In this document: positions 24,438-31,863 of the stretch, one piece after another
How positions within the stretch are numbered: the stretch's first letter is position 1
Layout: the number at the start of each line of letters is the position of its first letter
DNA from: Tabrizicola_A aquatica
GTDB lineage: Bacteria; Pseudomonadota; Alphaproteobacteria; Rhodobacterales; Rhodobacteraceae
Assembly: GCA_965194375.1 (NCBI GenBank)
Contig: OZ239428.1
DNA: 64,000 nucleotides
Direction: 5' to 3' (one strand)
The notes under the pieces: generated by a model
Seen by the model: only the letters and a program-made list of their open reading frames with translations
Told to the model about the DNA's origin: nothing
Database searches by the model: none
Made by a program: the position numbers and the translations under genes

Positions 24438-25468
24438 CCATGACCAAACTTCTTTTGCGCGCCCTTGGCGGCGAGACATTGCCGACCCCACCGATCTGGA
24501 TGATGCGGCAAGCGGGGCGCTATTTGCCCGAGTATCGCGCGACGCGGGCCGAAGCGGGGGATTTCCTCAAGCTGTGCTACAACTCCGATCTCGCCGCCGA
24601 GGTCACCTTGCAGCCGATCCGCCGCTATGGCTTTGATGCAGCGATCCTCTTTGCCGATATTCTCCTGCTTCCACAGGCACTTGGCGCGGATCTTTGGTTT
24701 GAAACCGGCGAGGGGCCGCGCTTGTCCACCATCACCACGATGGCGGGTGTGAAGGCGCTGAAGCCGAAGGACGCGATCCACGACACGCTCGGCCCGATCT
24801 ATGAAACCGTCCGGATTCTGGCCCGCGAATTGCCCAAGGAAACCGCGCTCATCGGCTTTGCCGGCGCGCCGTGGACGGTGGCGACCTATATGATCGCCGG
24901 ACGGGGCACCAAGGATCAGGGCCCGGCCCACGCCCTCAAGGCCGCAGATCGGGCGACATTCTCGGCGCTGATCGATGTGATCACCGAGGCGACGATTGAT
25001 TACCTGTCTGGGCAGGTAACCGCCGGGGCCGAGGTGGTGAAGCTGTTTGATTCTTGGGCCGGGTCGCTGAAGGGAGCGGATTTCACCGACTTCGCTGTGA
25101 AACCGGCCGCGCGGATCATTGCAGAACTGAAATCCCGCCACCCCGGCCTGCCGATCATCGCCTTCCCGCGCGAGGCAGGGGCGGGCTACATCGGATTCGC
25201 CAAAGCCACGGGGGCGGATTGCGTGGCGCTGGACAATTCGGTGTCACCGGAATGGGCGGCGGAGCATGTTCAGGTCTCGGGCTGCGTGCAGGGCAACCTT
25301 GCGCCCGAACACATGGTGACGGGCGGCCAAGCCTTGGTCGACGCGACACGCCGGGTGGTTGATGCCTTCAAGGGCGGACCGCATATCTTCAACCTCGGCC
25401 ACGGGATCACGCCCGACGCCAACCCCGACAACGTCTCCCTCATGATCGACACCGTGCGCCGGGGGTAA
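24434..25468 (+). CDS. hemE: Uroporphyrinogen decarboxylase
   Basis: 344 residues. The signature PPIWMMRQAGRYLPEYR is near the N-terminus, followed by GFAGAPWTVATYMIAG and a C-terminal FNLGHGI. It removes four carboxyl groups from uroporphyrinogen III, upstream of the haem/bacteriochlorophyll branch. ATG overlaps the bchO stop (ATGA); a second ATG two codons later is equally possible. A 7-bp GC hairpin (25456-25475) covers the stop codon but has no U-run. Confidence 0.97.
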   Translation: MTMTKLLLRALGGETLPTPPIWMMRQAGRYLPEYRATRAEAGDFLKLCYNSDLAAEVTLQPIRRYGFDAAILFADILLLPQALGADLWFETGEGPRLSTITTMAGVKALKPKDAIHDTLGPIYETVRILARELPKETALIGFAGAPWTVATYMIAGRGTKDQGPAHALKAADRATFSALIDVITEATIDYLSGQVTAGAEVVKLFDSWAGSLKGADFTDFAVKPAARIIAELKSRHPGLPIIAFPREAGAGYIGFAKATGADCVALDNSVSPEWAAEHVQVSGCVQGNLAPEHMVTGGQALVDATRRVVDAFKGGPHIFNLGHGITPDANPDNVSLMIDTVRRG

Positions 25469-25475
25469 CCGGCGC
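25456..25475 (+). other. Stem-loop over the hemE stop
   Basis: GCGCCGG / CCGGCGC with a 6-base loop containing the stop. Followed by AAAAGG rather than T residues, so perhaps an mRNA 3' end protector for the crtA-bchIDO-hemE transcript. Confidence 0.45.
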
Positions 25476-25482
25476 AAAAGGT

Positions 25483-25503
25483 GAGTATTTGGAAAGGCGC
25501 AAA
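25483..25503 (+). repeat. Dispersed gene-end motif, copy 1
   Basis: GAGTATTTGGAAAGGCGCAA, 14 bases after the hemE stop. Similar copies are at 26835-26854 (inverted) and 33495-33516, with a shorter one at 55330-55344. Confidence 0.55.
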
Positions 25504-25600
25504 TCCTGCAGAGCTAAGCCATCTAGCCGTGTCGGGTGTTGATATTGACTTACCCCATCTGGGGCGCGAAGTTGCCGCGCGTTTGCAAGGGAGATGCGCC

Positions 25601-26809
25601 GTGGAGTGGACCAACGTTCTGGCCAGCCGGTCAAGCCGGATGAAAGCCTCGGAAATCCGGGAGCTTTTGAAGCTGTTGGACCAGCCCGACATTATCTCGT
25701 TTGCGGGTGGCATTCCCGATCCGGCGCTGTTTCCGGTGGCGGCGTTCAAGGATGCCTTTGCCGAGACGCTGACCAGTCAGGCCAATGCGGCGCTGCAGTA
25801 TTCGGTCTCGGAAGGCTACAAACCCCTGCGCGACTGGATCGCGGGCGAGATGGGCAAGCTGGGCATTCCCTGCGACGCCAGCAACATCCTGATCACCTCA
25901 GGCTCGCAGCAGGCGCTGGATTATCTGGGCAAGTTGATGCTGTCGCCGGGGGATACCGCCTTGGTTGGCTGGCCGACCTATCTGGGGGCTTTGGGGGCAT
26001 TCAACGCCTATGAGCCGAATTACGATCGGCTGGACCCCAAGGTCAACCGTTCTGCCGCCGACTTCGCCGCCACGGCGGAAAAAGCCGGCGGCCGGGTAAA
26101 GTTCGCCTATCTGTCGGTCGATTTTGCCAACCCCACTGGCGAGACGCTGGACCGCGCCGCGCGCGAGGCGGTGATTGATCTTGCAGATGAGGCTGACATC
26201 GCCATCATCGAGGACGCCGCCTATCAAACGCTGCGCTTTGACGGCGAGCCGATTCCGCCGATTCTGGCTTTGGAAATCGCCCGCAAAGGCAGCATTGAAA
26301 ACTGCCGCACGCTCTATTGCGGCTCCTTCTCGAAATCCTTGGCCCCCGGCCTGCGCGTGGGCTGGATCTGTGCCGCGCATGACATCATCAGCCGGCTGGT
26401 GCTGATGAAACAGGCGGCGGATCTGCATTCCTCGACCGTCAACCAGATCGTGACCCACAAGGTCGCCTCGACCATCTTTAACGCCCATGTCGACACCCTG
26501 CGCGCCACCTATATGGCGCGGCGCGATCATCTCTTGGCAGCCCTCGCGCGCGAGATGCCGCAAGGCGTCAGCTGGACGAAGCCAGAAGGCGGCATGTTTG
26601 TCTGGGTGACCCTGCCCGCAGGCATGGACGGGGCCGATCTGCTGGCGCAATCGCTAAAGACCGAGCGGGTGGCCTTCGTGCCGGGCCGGGCGTTTTACGC
26701 CGATGGATCGAACGGCAACACGCTGCGGCTCTCTTTCTCTTGCGCCAATGAGGCCCAGATTGACGAGGGCATGAAGCGGCTTGGTCGGCTGATCCGGGCT
26801 AACGCCTGA
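25601..26809 (+). CDS. PLP-dependent aminotransferase, class I (LysN/MocR-like group)
   Basis: 402 residues from a GTG at 25601, chosen because AAGGGAGATG stands just ahead and the product begins at the usual VLASRSSRMKASEIREL. Fold type I aminotransferase: SFAGGIPDP, LITSGSQQALDYLGKL, an Asp/Tyr pair in EDAAYQTLRF, and the PLP lysine in GSFSKSLAPGLRVGW. The group includes 2-aminoadipate, branched-chain and aromatic transaminases, so the substrate cannot be read from the sequence. It stands alone, 132 bases after hemE and convergent with the hypothetical gene at 26908. Confidence 0.85.
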   Translation: MEWTNVLASRSSRMKASEIRELLKLLDQPDIISFAGGIPDPALFPVAAFKDAFAETLTSQANAALQYSVSEGYKPLRDWIAGEMGKLGIPCDASNILITSGSQQALDYLGKLMLSPGDTALVGWPTYLGALGAFNAYEPNYDRLDPKVNRSAADFAATAEKAGGRVKFAYLSVDFANPTGETLDRAAREAVIDLADEADIAIIEDAAYQTLRFDGEPIPPILALEIARKGSIENCRTLYCGSFSKSLAPGLRVGWICAAHDIISRLVLMKQAADLHSSTVNQIVTHKVASTIFNAHVDTLRATYMARRDHLLAALAREMPQGVSWTKPEGGMFVWVTLPAGMDGADLLAQSLKTERVAFVPGRAFYADGSNGNTLRLSFSCANEAQIDEGMKRLGRLIRANA

Positions 26810-26834
26810 CATATCGCGCCCCACAGCCTTGGGC

Positions 26835-26854
26835 TTGCGCCTTTGGAAATACTC
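26835..26854 (-). repeat. Dispersed gene-end motif, copy 2
   Basis: On the minus strand GAGTATTTCCAAAGGCGCAA, between two convergent genes. It shares GAGTATTT and AAAGGCGCAA with copy 1. Confidence 0.55.
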
Positions 26855-26864
26855 CACGGGAGGT

Positions 26865-26887
26865 CCGGAGGGTGTGAAACCCTCCGG
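26865..26887. terminator. Hairpin between convergent genes
   Basis: Perfect 9-bp stem CCGGAGGGT / ACCCTCCGG with a 5-base loop, located between the aminotransferase and the minus-strand hypothetical gene. There is no U-tract, so it may work as a bidirectional block with Rho. Confidence 0.5.
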
Positions 26888-26907
26888 GGGTTGGGCAAAA
26901 CGCCGCG

Positions 26908-27270
26908 TTAGCTGGCCTGAAACACCGGCCCCAGCATCGCGGCCAGCGCCGCAAAGGCCTCATCGCGGCCTTCGCAGCCTGCTCCGACGCGGATGGAAAC
27001 CGACCCCGCCCAGCCAAAACGGCCAGCCATTTCGGGGCGGAGCGTAATCTCGAGCCCCTTTGGCCCCGCCACCACGGCGGCCAGGGCGTCCGTGGCACCA
27101 AAGCTTTCGTCCGTCACCTCGAACCAAACTTGCCCGCCGCCCAAGGGCTGACGGAACAGCGCATAGGCCTCATCCTCGGCCTCACCCTCGGCAAAGCCGA
27201 CAAAGAGCATGCCCTCTTCGTCATCTTCAACAACCGAGGCATAGGCGGCCTTCACCACGATGTCGGCCAT
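26908..27270 (-). CDS. Conserved hypothetical protein downstream of hemF
   Basis: About 120 acidic residues from the ATG at 27270 (MADIVVKAAYASVV); an earlier ATG at 27315 would overlap hemF. No signal peptide, membrane helix or recognisable motif. The sequence is rich in Gly/Ala/Glu with a long beta-like pattern (FVGFAEGEAEDEAYALF, GGGQVWFEVTDESFG). It follows hemF by 28 bases and is probably co-transcribed. I do not recognise the family. Confidence 0.65.
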   Translation of the reverse strand: MADIVVKAAYASVVEDDEEGMLFVGFAEGEAEDEAYALFRQPLGGGQVWFEVTDESFGATDALAAVVAGPKGLEITLRPEMAGRFGWAGSVSIRVGAGCEGRDEAFAALAAMLGPVFQAS

Positions 27271-27298
27271 CATGCGCCCCACAAGCTGAACAAAGCGA

Positions 27299-28168
27299 TC
27301 AGGTCCATTTCGCAATCGGCGGCAGGCTCATCAGCACGGCATTGGCGTCGTGGCCGGTTTCAAGGCCAAACTTGGTGCCCCGGTCGTAGACGAGGTTGTA
27401 TTCGGCATAAAGCCCACGGTGGATCAGCTGGGTTTCGCGGTCAGCCTCGGTCCATGCTGTCGGCAGCCTGCGTTCCGTCACGGGCAGGAAGGCGGGCAGG
27501 AAGGCCGCGCCAACGGCTTTGGTAAAGGCGAAATCGGCCTCCCAATTTCCCGTGTTCAGATCATCGTAAAAGATGCCGCCGACACCGCGCGCCCGGCCGC
27601 GATGGGGGACGAAGAAGTATTCGTCAGCCCAAGCCTTGAAGCGGTCGTAATAGGCCGGATCATGGGCATCGCAGGCGCGTTTCATCTCACCATGAAAATG
27701 CGCCGTGTCCTCGGGATATTCGATGCAGGGGTTCAAATCGGACCCGCCGCCGAACCACGAGGCGCCAGGGGTCCAGAACATGCGGGTGTTCATATGGACG
27801 GCCGGGGCATGCGGGTTGACCATATGCGCCACCAGCGAGATGCCCGAGGCCCAAAAGCGCGGATCAGATTCCATGCCCGGCACGCCCCGCGCGGCCATGG
27901 CTTTTTGAGCGCGCGCGCCCAAGGCACCATGCACCTCGGACCAGTTGACGCCAACCTTTTCAAAGACCCGGCCGCCGCGCAGCACCGACATGATGCCGCC
28001 ACCGCCATCTTCGGCGCGGCTGGTCGGGGTGACCTCAAAGGTCACGGGCGTCTCGCCTGCCGGGGTGGCGCGGACCTCTAACTCTTCAAAAGCGGCCACG
28101 ATCCGGTCGCGCAGGGAACGGAACCAGGCGGCGGCGCTGGCCTTTTTGGGGGTGAAATCGTCGGTCAT
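27299..28168 (-). CDS. hemF: Oxygen-dependent coproporphyrinogen III oxidase
   Basis: 289 residues. Converts coproporphyrinogen III to protoporphyrinogen IX using O2, so it serves aerobic haem synthesis. Family blocks: SVHMN-type PAVHMNTRMFW, WFGGGSDLNPCIEY, and RRGVGGIFYDD-type RARGVGGIFYDDLN, ending VYDRGTKFGLETG. The start at 28168 (MTDDFTPKK) gives the usual length. With hemA and hemE in the same window it adds to a cluster of tetrapyrrole genes around the pigment operons. Confidence 0.96.
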   Translation of the reverse strand: MTDDFTPKKASAAAWFRSLRDRIVAAFEELEVRATPAGETPVTFEVTPTSRAEDGGGGIMSVLRGGRVFEKVGVNWSEVHGALGARAQKAMAARGVPGMESDPRFWASGISLVAHMVNPHAPAVHMNTRMFWTPGASWFGGGSDLNPCIEYPEDTAHFHGEMKRACDAHDPAYYDRFKAWADEYFFVPHRGRARGVGGIFYDDLNTGNWEADFAFTKAVGAAFLPAFLPVTERRLPTAWTEADRETQLIHRGLYAEYNLVYDRGTKFGLETGHDANAVLMSLPPIAKWT

Positions 28169-28299
28169 CGGGGCTCTCTTTGGCGGCTGTTGCCCTTGCC
28201 TAGCATTGGCTGGGCCAAGGCTCAACGCGGATGATATGGCATAGCGGGCGCGGCGCGGTATAGTTGCGGCATTCTGGTCAAGGATTGCGAGTCGCGCCG

Positions 28300-28689
28300 A
28301 TGAAACGCCTGATGCTTCTTCCTGTGCTTTTTCTGGCCGCCTGCGGCACCCCGCAAGAGCAGTGTATCAGTGCCAATACCCGCGATTTGCAGGTGGTGGA
28401 CCGCTTGATCCGCGAGACCGAGGGCAATCTGGCGCGGGGTTATGGGTTTGAGACGGTCACGGTTTATGAACCGCGCTGGGTCAACTGCACGCCGCGCCCG
28501 ACCGACGCGGTGCCCGAACCCGAGCTTGAGATGTGTTTTGAACAGGTGCCGGTGACAGTGCGCAAAGAGGTGGCGCTGGATCTGGGGGCCGAGGCGGCCA
28601 AGCTGAACAGCCTAGAGGCCAAGCGCAAGGGGTTGGCCAAGGCGGCCGAAAGCGTGATCGCCCAGTGCAAGGCGAAACATCCCGAATAA
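28300..28689 (+). CDS. Small predicted lipoprotein
   Basis: 129 residues with a lipoprotein signal (MKRLMLLPVLFLAACG; lipobox LAAC, lipidated Cys at residue 15). The mature part contains further cysteines (EQCISAN, VNCTPR, EMCFEQ, AQCKAK) that could form two disulfides, and a helical C-terminal half. The start at 28300 is preferred over one 12 codons upstream because it opens directly on the signal peptide. Function unknown; convergent with the SDR gene. Confidence 0.75.
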   Translation: MKRLMLLPVLFLAACGTPQEQCISANTRDLQVVDRLIRETEGNLARGYGFETVTVYEPRWVNCTPRPTDAVPEPELEMCFEQVPVTVRKEVALDLGAEAAKLNSLEAKRKGLAKAAESVIAQCKAKHPE

Positions 28690-28702
28690 GGCCGCTGCAG
28701 CG

Positions 28703-29521
28703 TCAATGCGCCGGGGCGGCGACCGGGTCCAGCAGGCTGCGCCCGCCATCGACGGTCAGGATCTGACCCGTCAGGAACGAGGCGGCATCCGAGGCGAGAT
28801 ACTGAACGGTTTCCACCAGTTCTGAGGCTGGCGCGATGCGGCCCAAAGGCGTGCCCGCCTCGATCAGCCCGCGCCAATCGGGTTCGTCCTTGAGCGCGGC
28901 TTGCAGGCTGCCGGACAGGACTGAGCCGAAGGCCACTGCGTTCACCCGGATGCCTTTGGGTGCCAGCGCCACCGCCAGGGATCGCGTCATCTGATCGACC
29001 GCCGCGCAGGCGATGGAATAGCCCAACAGACAGGTCTGGGTGCGGGTGGCGGCGATGGAGGACAGGTTGATGATGCTGCCGGCGGGCGGGCGCGGGCCAT
29101 CGGTTTCGCCCAACAGGTCCGCCTGTTTGATCATCCGCTTGGCGGTCATCTGGCTGAGGCGCAGGCTGGTAATCAGGTTTTGCTGCAACATCTCGTCCAC
29201 CGCGTCTTCTTCAACCTTCAGGGGTTCAGAGACCCGCATCATCCGGCTGGCGTTGACGAGAATATCCACGCGGTCAAAGGCGTCGATGGTGGCAGACAAA
29301 AGGTTGGCGATGGTCAATTTCTGGCGCAAATCGCCTGCGAACATGCGCACCGGCCCATCGCCACGCGCTTCCTCGCCGATTTCATCTTCAAGCCGCGCCT
29401 CGTCCATATCAGCGAACATCACATTCGCGCCCTTGTCGACAAAGTGGCGGGCAATCGCGAGACCGATGCCATTGGCGGCACCGGTCACGATGGCGGTCTT
29501 GCCGGTGATGGAAAAGGACAT
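28703..29521 (-). CDS. Short-chain dehydrogenase-like protein with altered active site
   Basis: 272 residues with the SDR Rossmann motif TGAANGIG (13-20) and acidic D38 typical of NAD(H) preference. The catalytic Ser (NLSS, 154-155) and Tyr168 are present, but the YxxxK lysine is replaced: the sequence reads YSIAC, with Cys172 where Lys is expected. The usual NNAG is also changed to NASR. So it may be inactive as a dehydrogenase or use another mechanism. The C-terminal ITGQILTVDGG-type block is intact. Located 20 bases after rsmC, same strand. Confidence 0.85.
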   Translation of the reverse strand: MSFSITGKTAIVTGAANGIGLAIARHFVDKGANVMFADMDEARLEDEIGEEARGDGPVRMFAGDLRQKLTIANLLSATIDAFDRVDILVNASRMMRVSEPLKVEEDAVDEMLQQNLITSLRLSQMTAKRMIKQADLLGETDGPRPPAGSIINLSSIAATRTQTCLLGYSIACAAVDQMTRSLAVALAPKGIRVNAVAFGSVLSGSLQAALKDEPDWRGLIEAGTPLGRIAPASELVETVQYLASDAASFLTGQILTVDGGRSLLDPVAAPAH

Positions 29522-29541
29522 GAGAAAACCTTTCGAAGGGC

Positions 29542-30525
29542 TCAGCGCGCCCGGATCGGGTGGGCCGCGCGGAACAGACGGAAGACGGCGTCGCCGCCGA
29601 TCTCTTCGACCGTGCGAAACAGCGGGGTCAAGATGCGATCATAAGGCAGATGGCGGTTTGCCACCAGCCACAGTGTCCCGCCCGGCAGAAGCCCGCGATG
29701 GGCGGCGCGCAGGAAGGCGGCGCCAAGCTCGGGGTCGGCGGCGCGGCTGATGTGGAAGGGCGGGTTCATCACCACCGCATCCCACGGCTGAGCGGGTTTG
29801 AAACGGGTGGCATCGGCCCAGTGAAAGCGCGCGCGGGGGTCGGTGATGTTGCGTTCCGCACAGTCCAGCGCGGCCCGATCAGCCTCGACCAGATCCAGCG
29901 CTTTGACATCGGCGCGGGTCAGGATGCCGCGGGCGAGATAGCCCCAGCCCGCCCCCAGATCGGCCACGCGGCCATAAAGCTTTTCGGGCAGGGCCGCGGC
30001 CAGAAGGACCGAACCCCGATCCGGCGCATCGGCCGAGAACACGCCCGGAAGCGTGACAAAACCGCCCTCAATCTGGCGCGGGGTGGCGGCCCAGCCTGCG
30101 GGCTGCGGCCCCGCGTCCAGCACGCAGGCCTTGCCATGGGCCTTTGAGATCACCTCGCCAAGCGTAAAGCCTGCGGCGCGGGCCAGTTTCAGTACAGAGT
30201 CGATCCCGTCGGTCTTTTGGCCATCCACAAGGATCGGTGCCCCAGCGGGCAAAAGTGCCGAGGCTTGGGCAATCAGTGCCAGCGCCTCGGCCCGCGCGCG
30301 GGGCAGGCAGACAACTGCGGCTGAGGGCTTGCCGCCCTCCATCCGATAGGCTTGCGCCTGAAAATGGTCGACATCGGGCTTAAACCCGGTCAGCACCACA
30401 ACCCGCGCCTTCGGCAGGGGCGACAGATCATCCCCGGCCTGCGGCGACAGCACCACGATGTCGCCCAAGGGCGGCAAGACAAAGGCGCCGCTGTCCAGCG
30501 CCATTTCCAGTCGGGCAGATCGCAT
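29542..30525 (-). CDS. rsmC: 16S rRNA G1207 methyltransferase-like (RsmC family)
   Basis: 327 residues, two tandem methyltransferase-like halves. The C-terminal one has SAM motif VADLGAGWGYLA and the catalytic NPPFH, the signature of exocyclic-amine RNA methyltransferases such as RsmC. The N-terminal half is degenerate, as in the family. Probable target is guanine N2 in 16S rRNA; RsmC is favoured over RlmG by the architecture, but not proven. Confidence 0.85.
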   Translation of the reverse strand: MRSARLEMALDSGAFVLPPLGDIVVLSPQAGDDLSPLPKARVVVLTGFKPDVDHFQAQAYRMEGGKPSAAVVCLPRARAEALALIAQASALLPAGAPILVDGQKTDGIDSVLKLARAAGFTLGEVISKAHGKACVLDAGPQPAGWAATPRQIEGGFVTLPGVFSADAPDRGSVLLAAALPEKLYGRVADLGAGWGYLARGILTRADVKALDLVEADRAALDCAERNITDPRARFHWADATRFKPAQPWDAVVMNPPFHISRAADPELGAAFLRAAHRGLLPGGTLWLVANRHLPYDRILTPLFRTVEEIGGDAVFRLFRAAHPIRAR

Positions 30526-30546
30526 GGGCTGGTGCGGCCTTACGGC

Positions 30547-30873
30547 CTACTCCTTTTCCATCGTGCATTGCAGCGGGTGCTGGTGACGCCGAGCGAAATC
30601 CATCACCTGCGCCACCTTGGTTTCGGCGATCTCATACGAGAACACACCCACCACCGCGAGTCCCTTCTTGTGGACCGTCAGCATGATCTCAAAAGCCTGC
30701 GCATGGTTCAGGCCAAAGAAGCGTTCAAGGATATGCACGACGAATTCCATCGGCGTGTAATCGTCGTTCAACAGCATGACCTTATACAGCGGCGGGCGCT
30801 GGGTGCGCGTCTTGGTCTTGGTCAAAAGCCCAGAGTCAGGACCGTCACCGGACCCGCCATCTTTTTCAGACAT
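30547..30873 (-). CDS. clpS: ATP-dependent Clp protease adaptor ClpS
   Basis: 108 residues: a flexible N-terminal extension (MSEKDGGSGD) followed by the ClpS core with LLNDDYTPMEFVV, which binds N-degrons, and HKKGLAVVGVFSYEIAETK, which docks to ClpA. It delivers N-end-rule substrates to ClpAP. The start at 30873 gives the usual length. clpA, often next to it, is not in the window. Confidence 0.94.
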   Translation of the reverse strand: MSEKDGGSGDGPDSGLLTKTKTRTQRPPLYKVMLLNDDYTPMEFVVHILERFFGLNHAQAFEIMLTVHKKGLAVVGVFSYEIAETKVAQVMDFARRHQHPLQCTMEKE

Positions 30874-31006
30874 GGTAAAGGGCGTTACTGCCAAGGCGGC
30901 CTCATCTTCGGATTCGTGCTTCAGGGTCTTGGGGCGCAATATAGCGGATTTCCGGCTTGCGGAAAGGCCCCCTTCCCGCAAAGGCTGTGCGGCAGAGGAG
31001 ATGACT

Positions 31007-31714
31007 ATGCTGACCACCATCGGGTTTGATGCCGACGACACGCTTTGGCACAACGAAACCTTCTTTCGGCTGACCCAAGACCGCTTTGCCGAGCTTTTGG
31101 CCGATCATTCGCCAGCCGACCATTTGCATGACCGGCTGCTGGCGGCCGAACGGCGCAATCTTGGCCAGTATGGCTTTGGCGTCAAAGGCTTCACCCTGTC
31201 GATGATTGAGACGGCCATCGAAGTCTCGCAAGGCCGGGTGCCCGCCGCAGTGATCGGGGAAATTCTGGCAGCGGGGCGTGAGATGCTAGAGCATCCGGTC
31301 GAGCTTTTGCCCCACGCCCGCGCTGTAGTGACAGCCCTTGCGGAGGCGTATCGGGTGGTGCTGATCACAAAGGGTGATCTTCTGGATCAGGAACGCAAAT
31401 TGGCGCAATCCGGGCTTGGCGATCTCTTCGACGGGGTCGAGATCGTGTCGGACAAGACGCCCGAGATTTATCGCGCCGCCTTTGCCCGCCACGGCACAGG
31501 GGCGGATCAGGGGCTTATGGTGGGCAACTCGCTGAAATCCGATGTGCTGCCGATGCTAGCCGTCGGCGGCTGGGGCGTACATGTGCCGCATGGGCTGACA
31601 TGGGCACTGGAGCGCGCCGATCCACCCGTCGGCCACCGGCGATTTCATGAGATAACCGACTTGGCCCCCCTGCCCGATTTGGTGTCTGAGCTGGCACAAA
31701 GCCACAAGACCTAG
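31007..31714 (+). CDS. HAD-superfamily hydrolase
   Basis: 235 residues. Motif I FDADDTLW (nucleophile Asp8 and Asp10), motif II LITKGD, motif III with the Lys of SDKTPEIY, and motif IV VGNSLKSDV are all in place. Probably a small-molecule phosphatase; substrate unknown. The start at 31007 follows GGAG at a good distance, though the ATG two codons earlier is possible. Divergent from clpS. Confidence 0.85.
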   Translation: MLTTIGFDADDTLWHNETFFRLTQDRFAELLADHSPADHLHDRLLAAERRNLGQYGFGVKGFTLSMIETAIEVSQGRVPAAVIGEILAAGREMLEHPVELLPHARAVVTALAEAYRVVLITKGDLLDQERKLAQSGLGDLFDGVEIVSDKTPEIYRAAFARHGTGADQGLMVGNSLKSDVLPMLAVGGWGVHVPHGLTWALERADPPVGHRRFHEITDLAPLPDLVSELAQSHKT

Positions 31715-31780
31715 TGGTGGCGCACGCGATGCGTGTAAATTGCAACCATGAGAAACCCTGTGAAAGCCATTGAAACTAAG

Positions 31781-31802
31781 GGGTTTTCCGGTTTCAAAAC
31801 CC
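31781..31802. other. Inverted repeat upstream of the D,D-carboxypeptidase gene
   Basis: GGGTTTT / AAAACCC, 7 bp, 8-base loop. Lies in the 149-base gap after the HAD gene. Either an end structure of that mRNA or an operator. Confidence 0.35.
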
Positions 31803-31831
31803 GTGCTACTCTGGCTTGAGCATAAAGATAA

Positions 31832-31850
31832 GCCCCCGGCAACAGGGGGC
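31832..31850 (+). other. 5' UTR hairpin before the D,D-carboxypeptidase start
   Basis: GCCCCC / GGGGGC with a 7-base loop, ending 13 bases before the ATG and next to the ribosome-binding region. It could limit translation initiation. Confidence 0.45.
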
Positions 31851-31863
31851 ATTGAGGCAGAGC

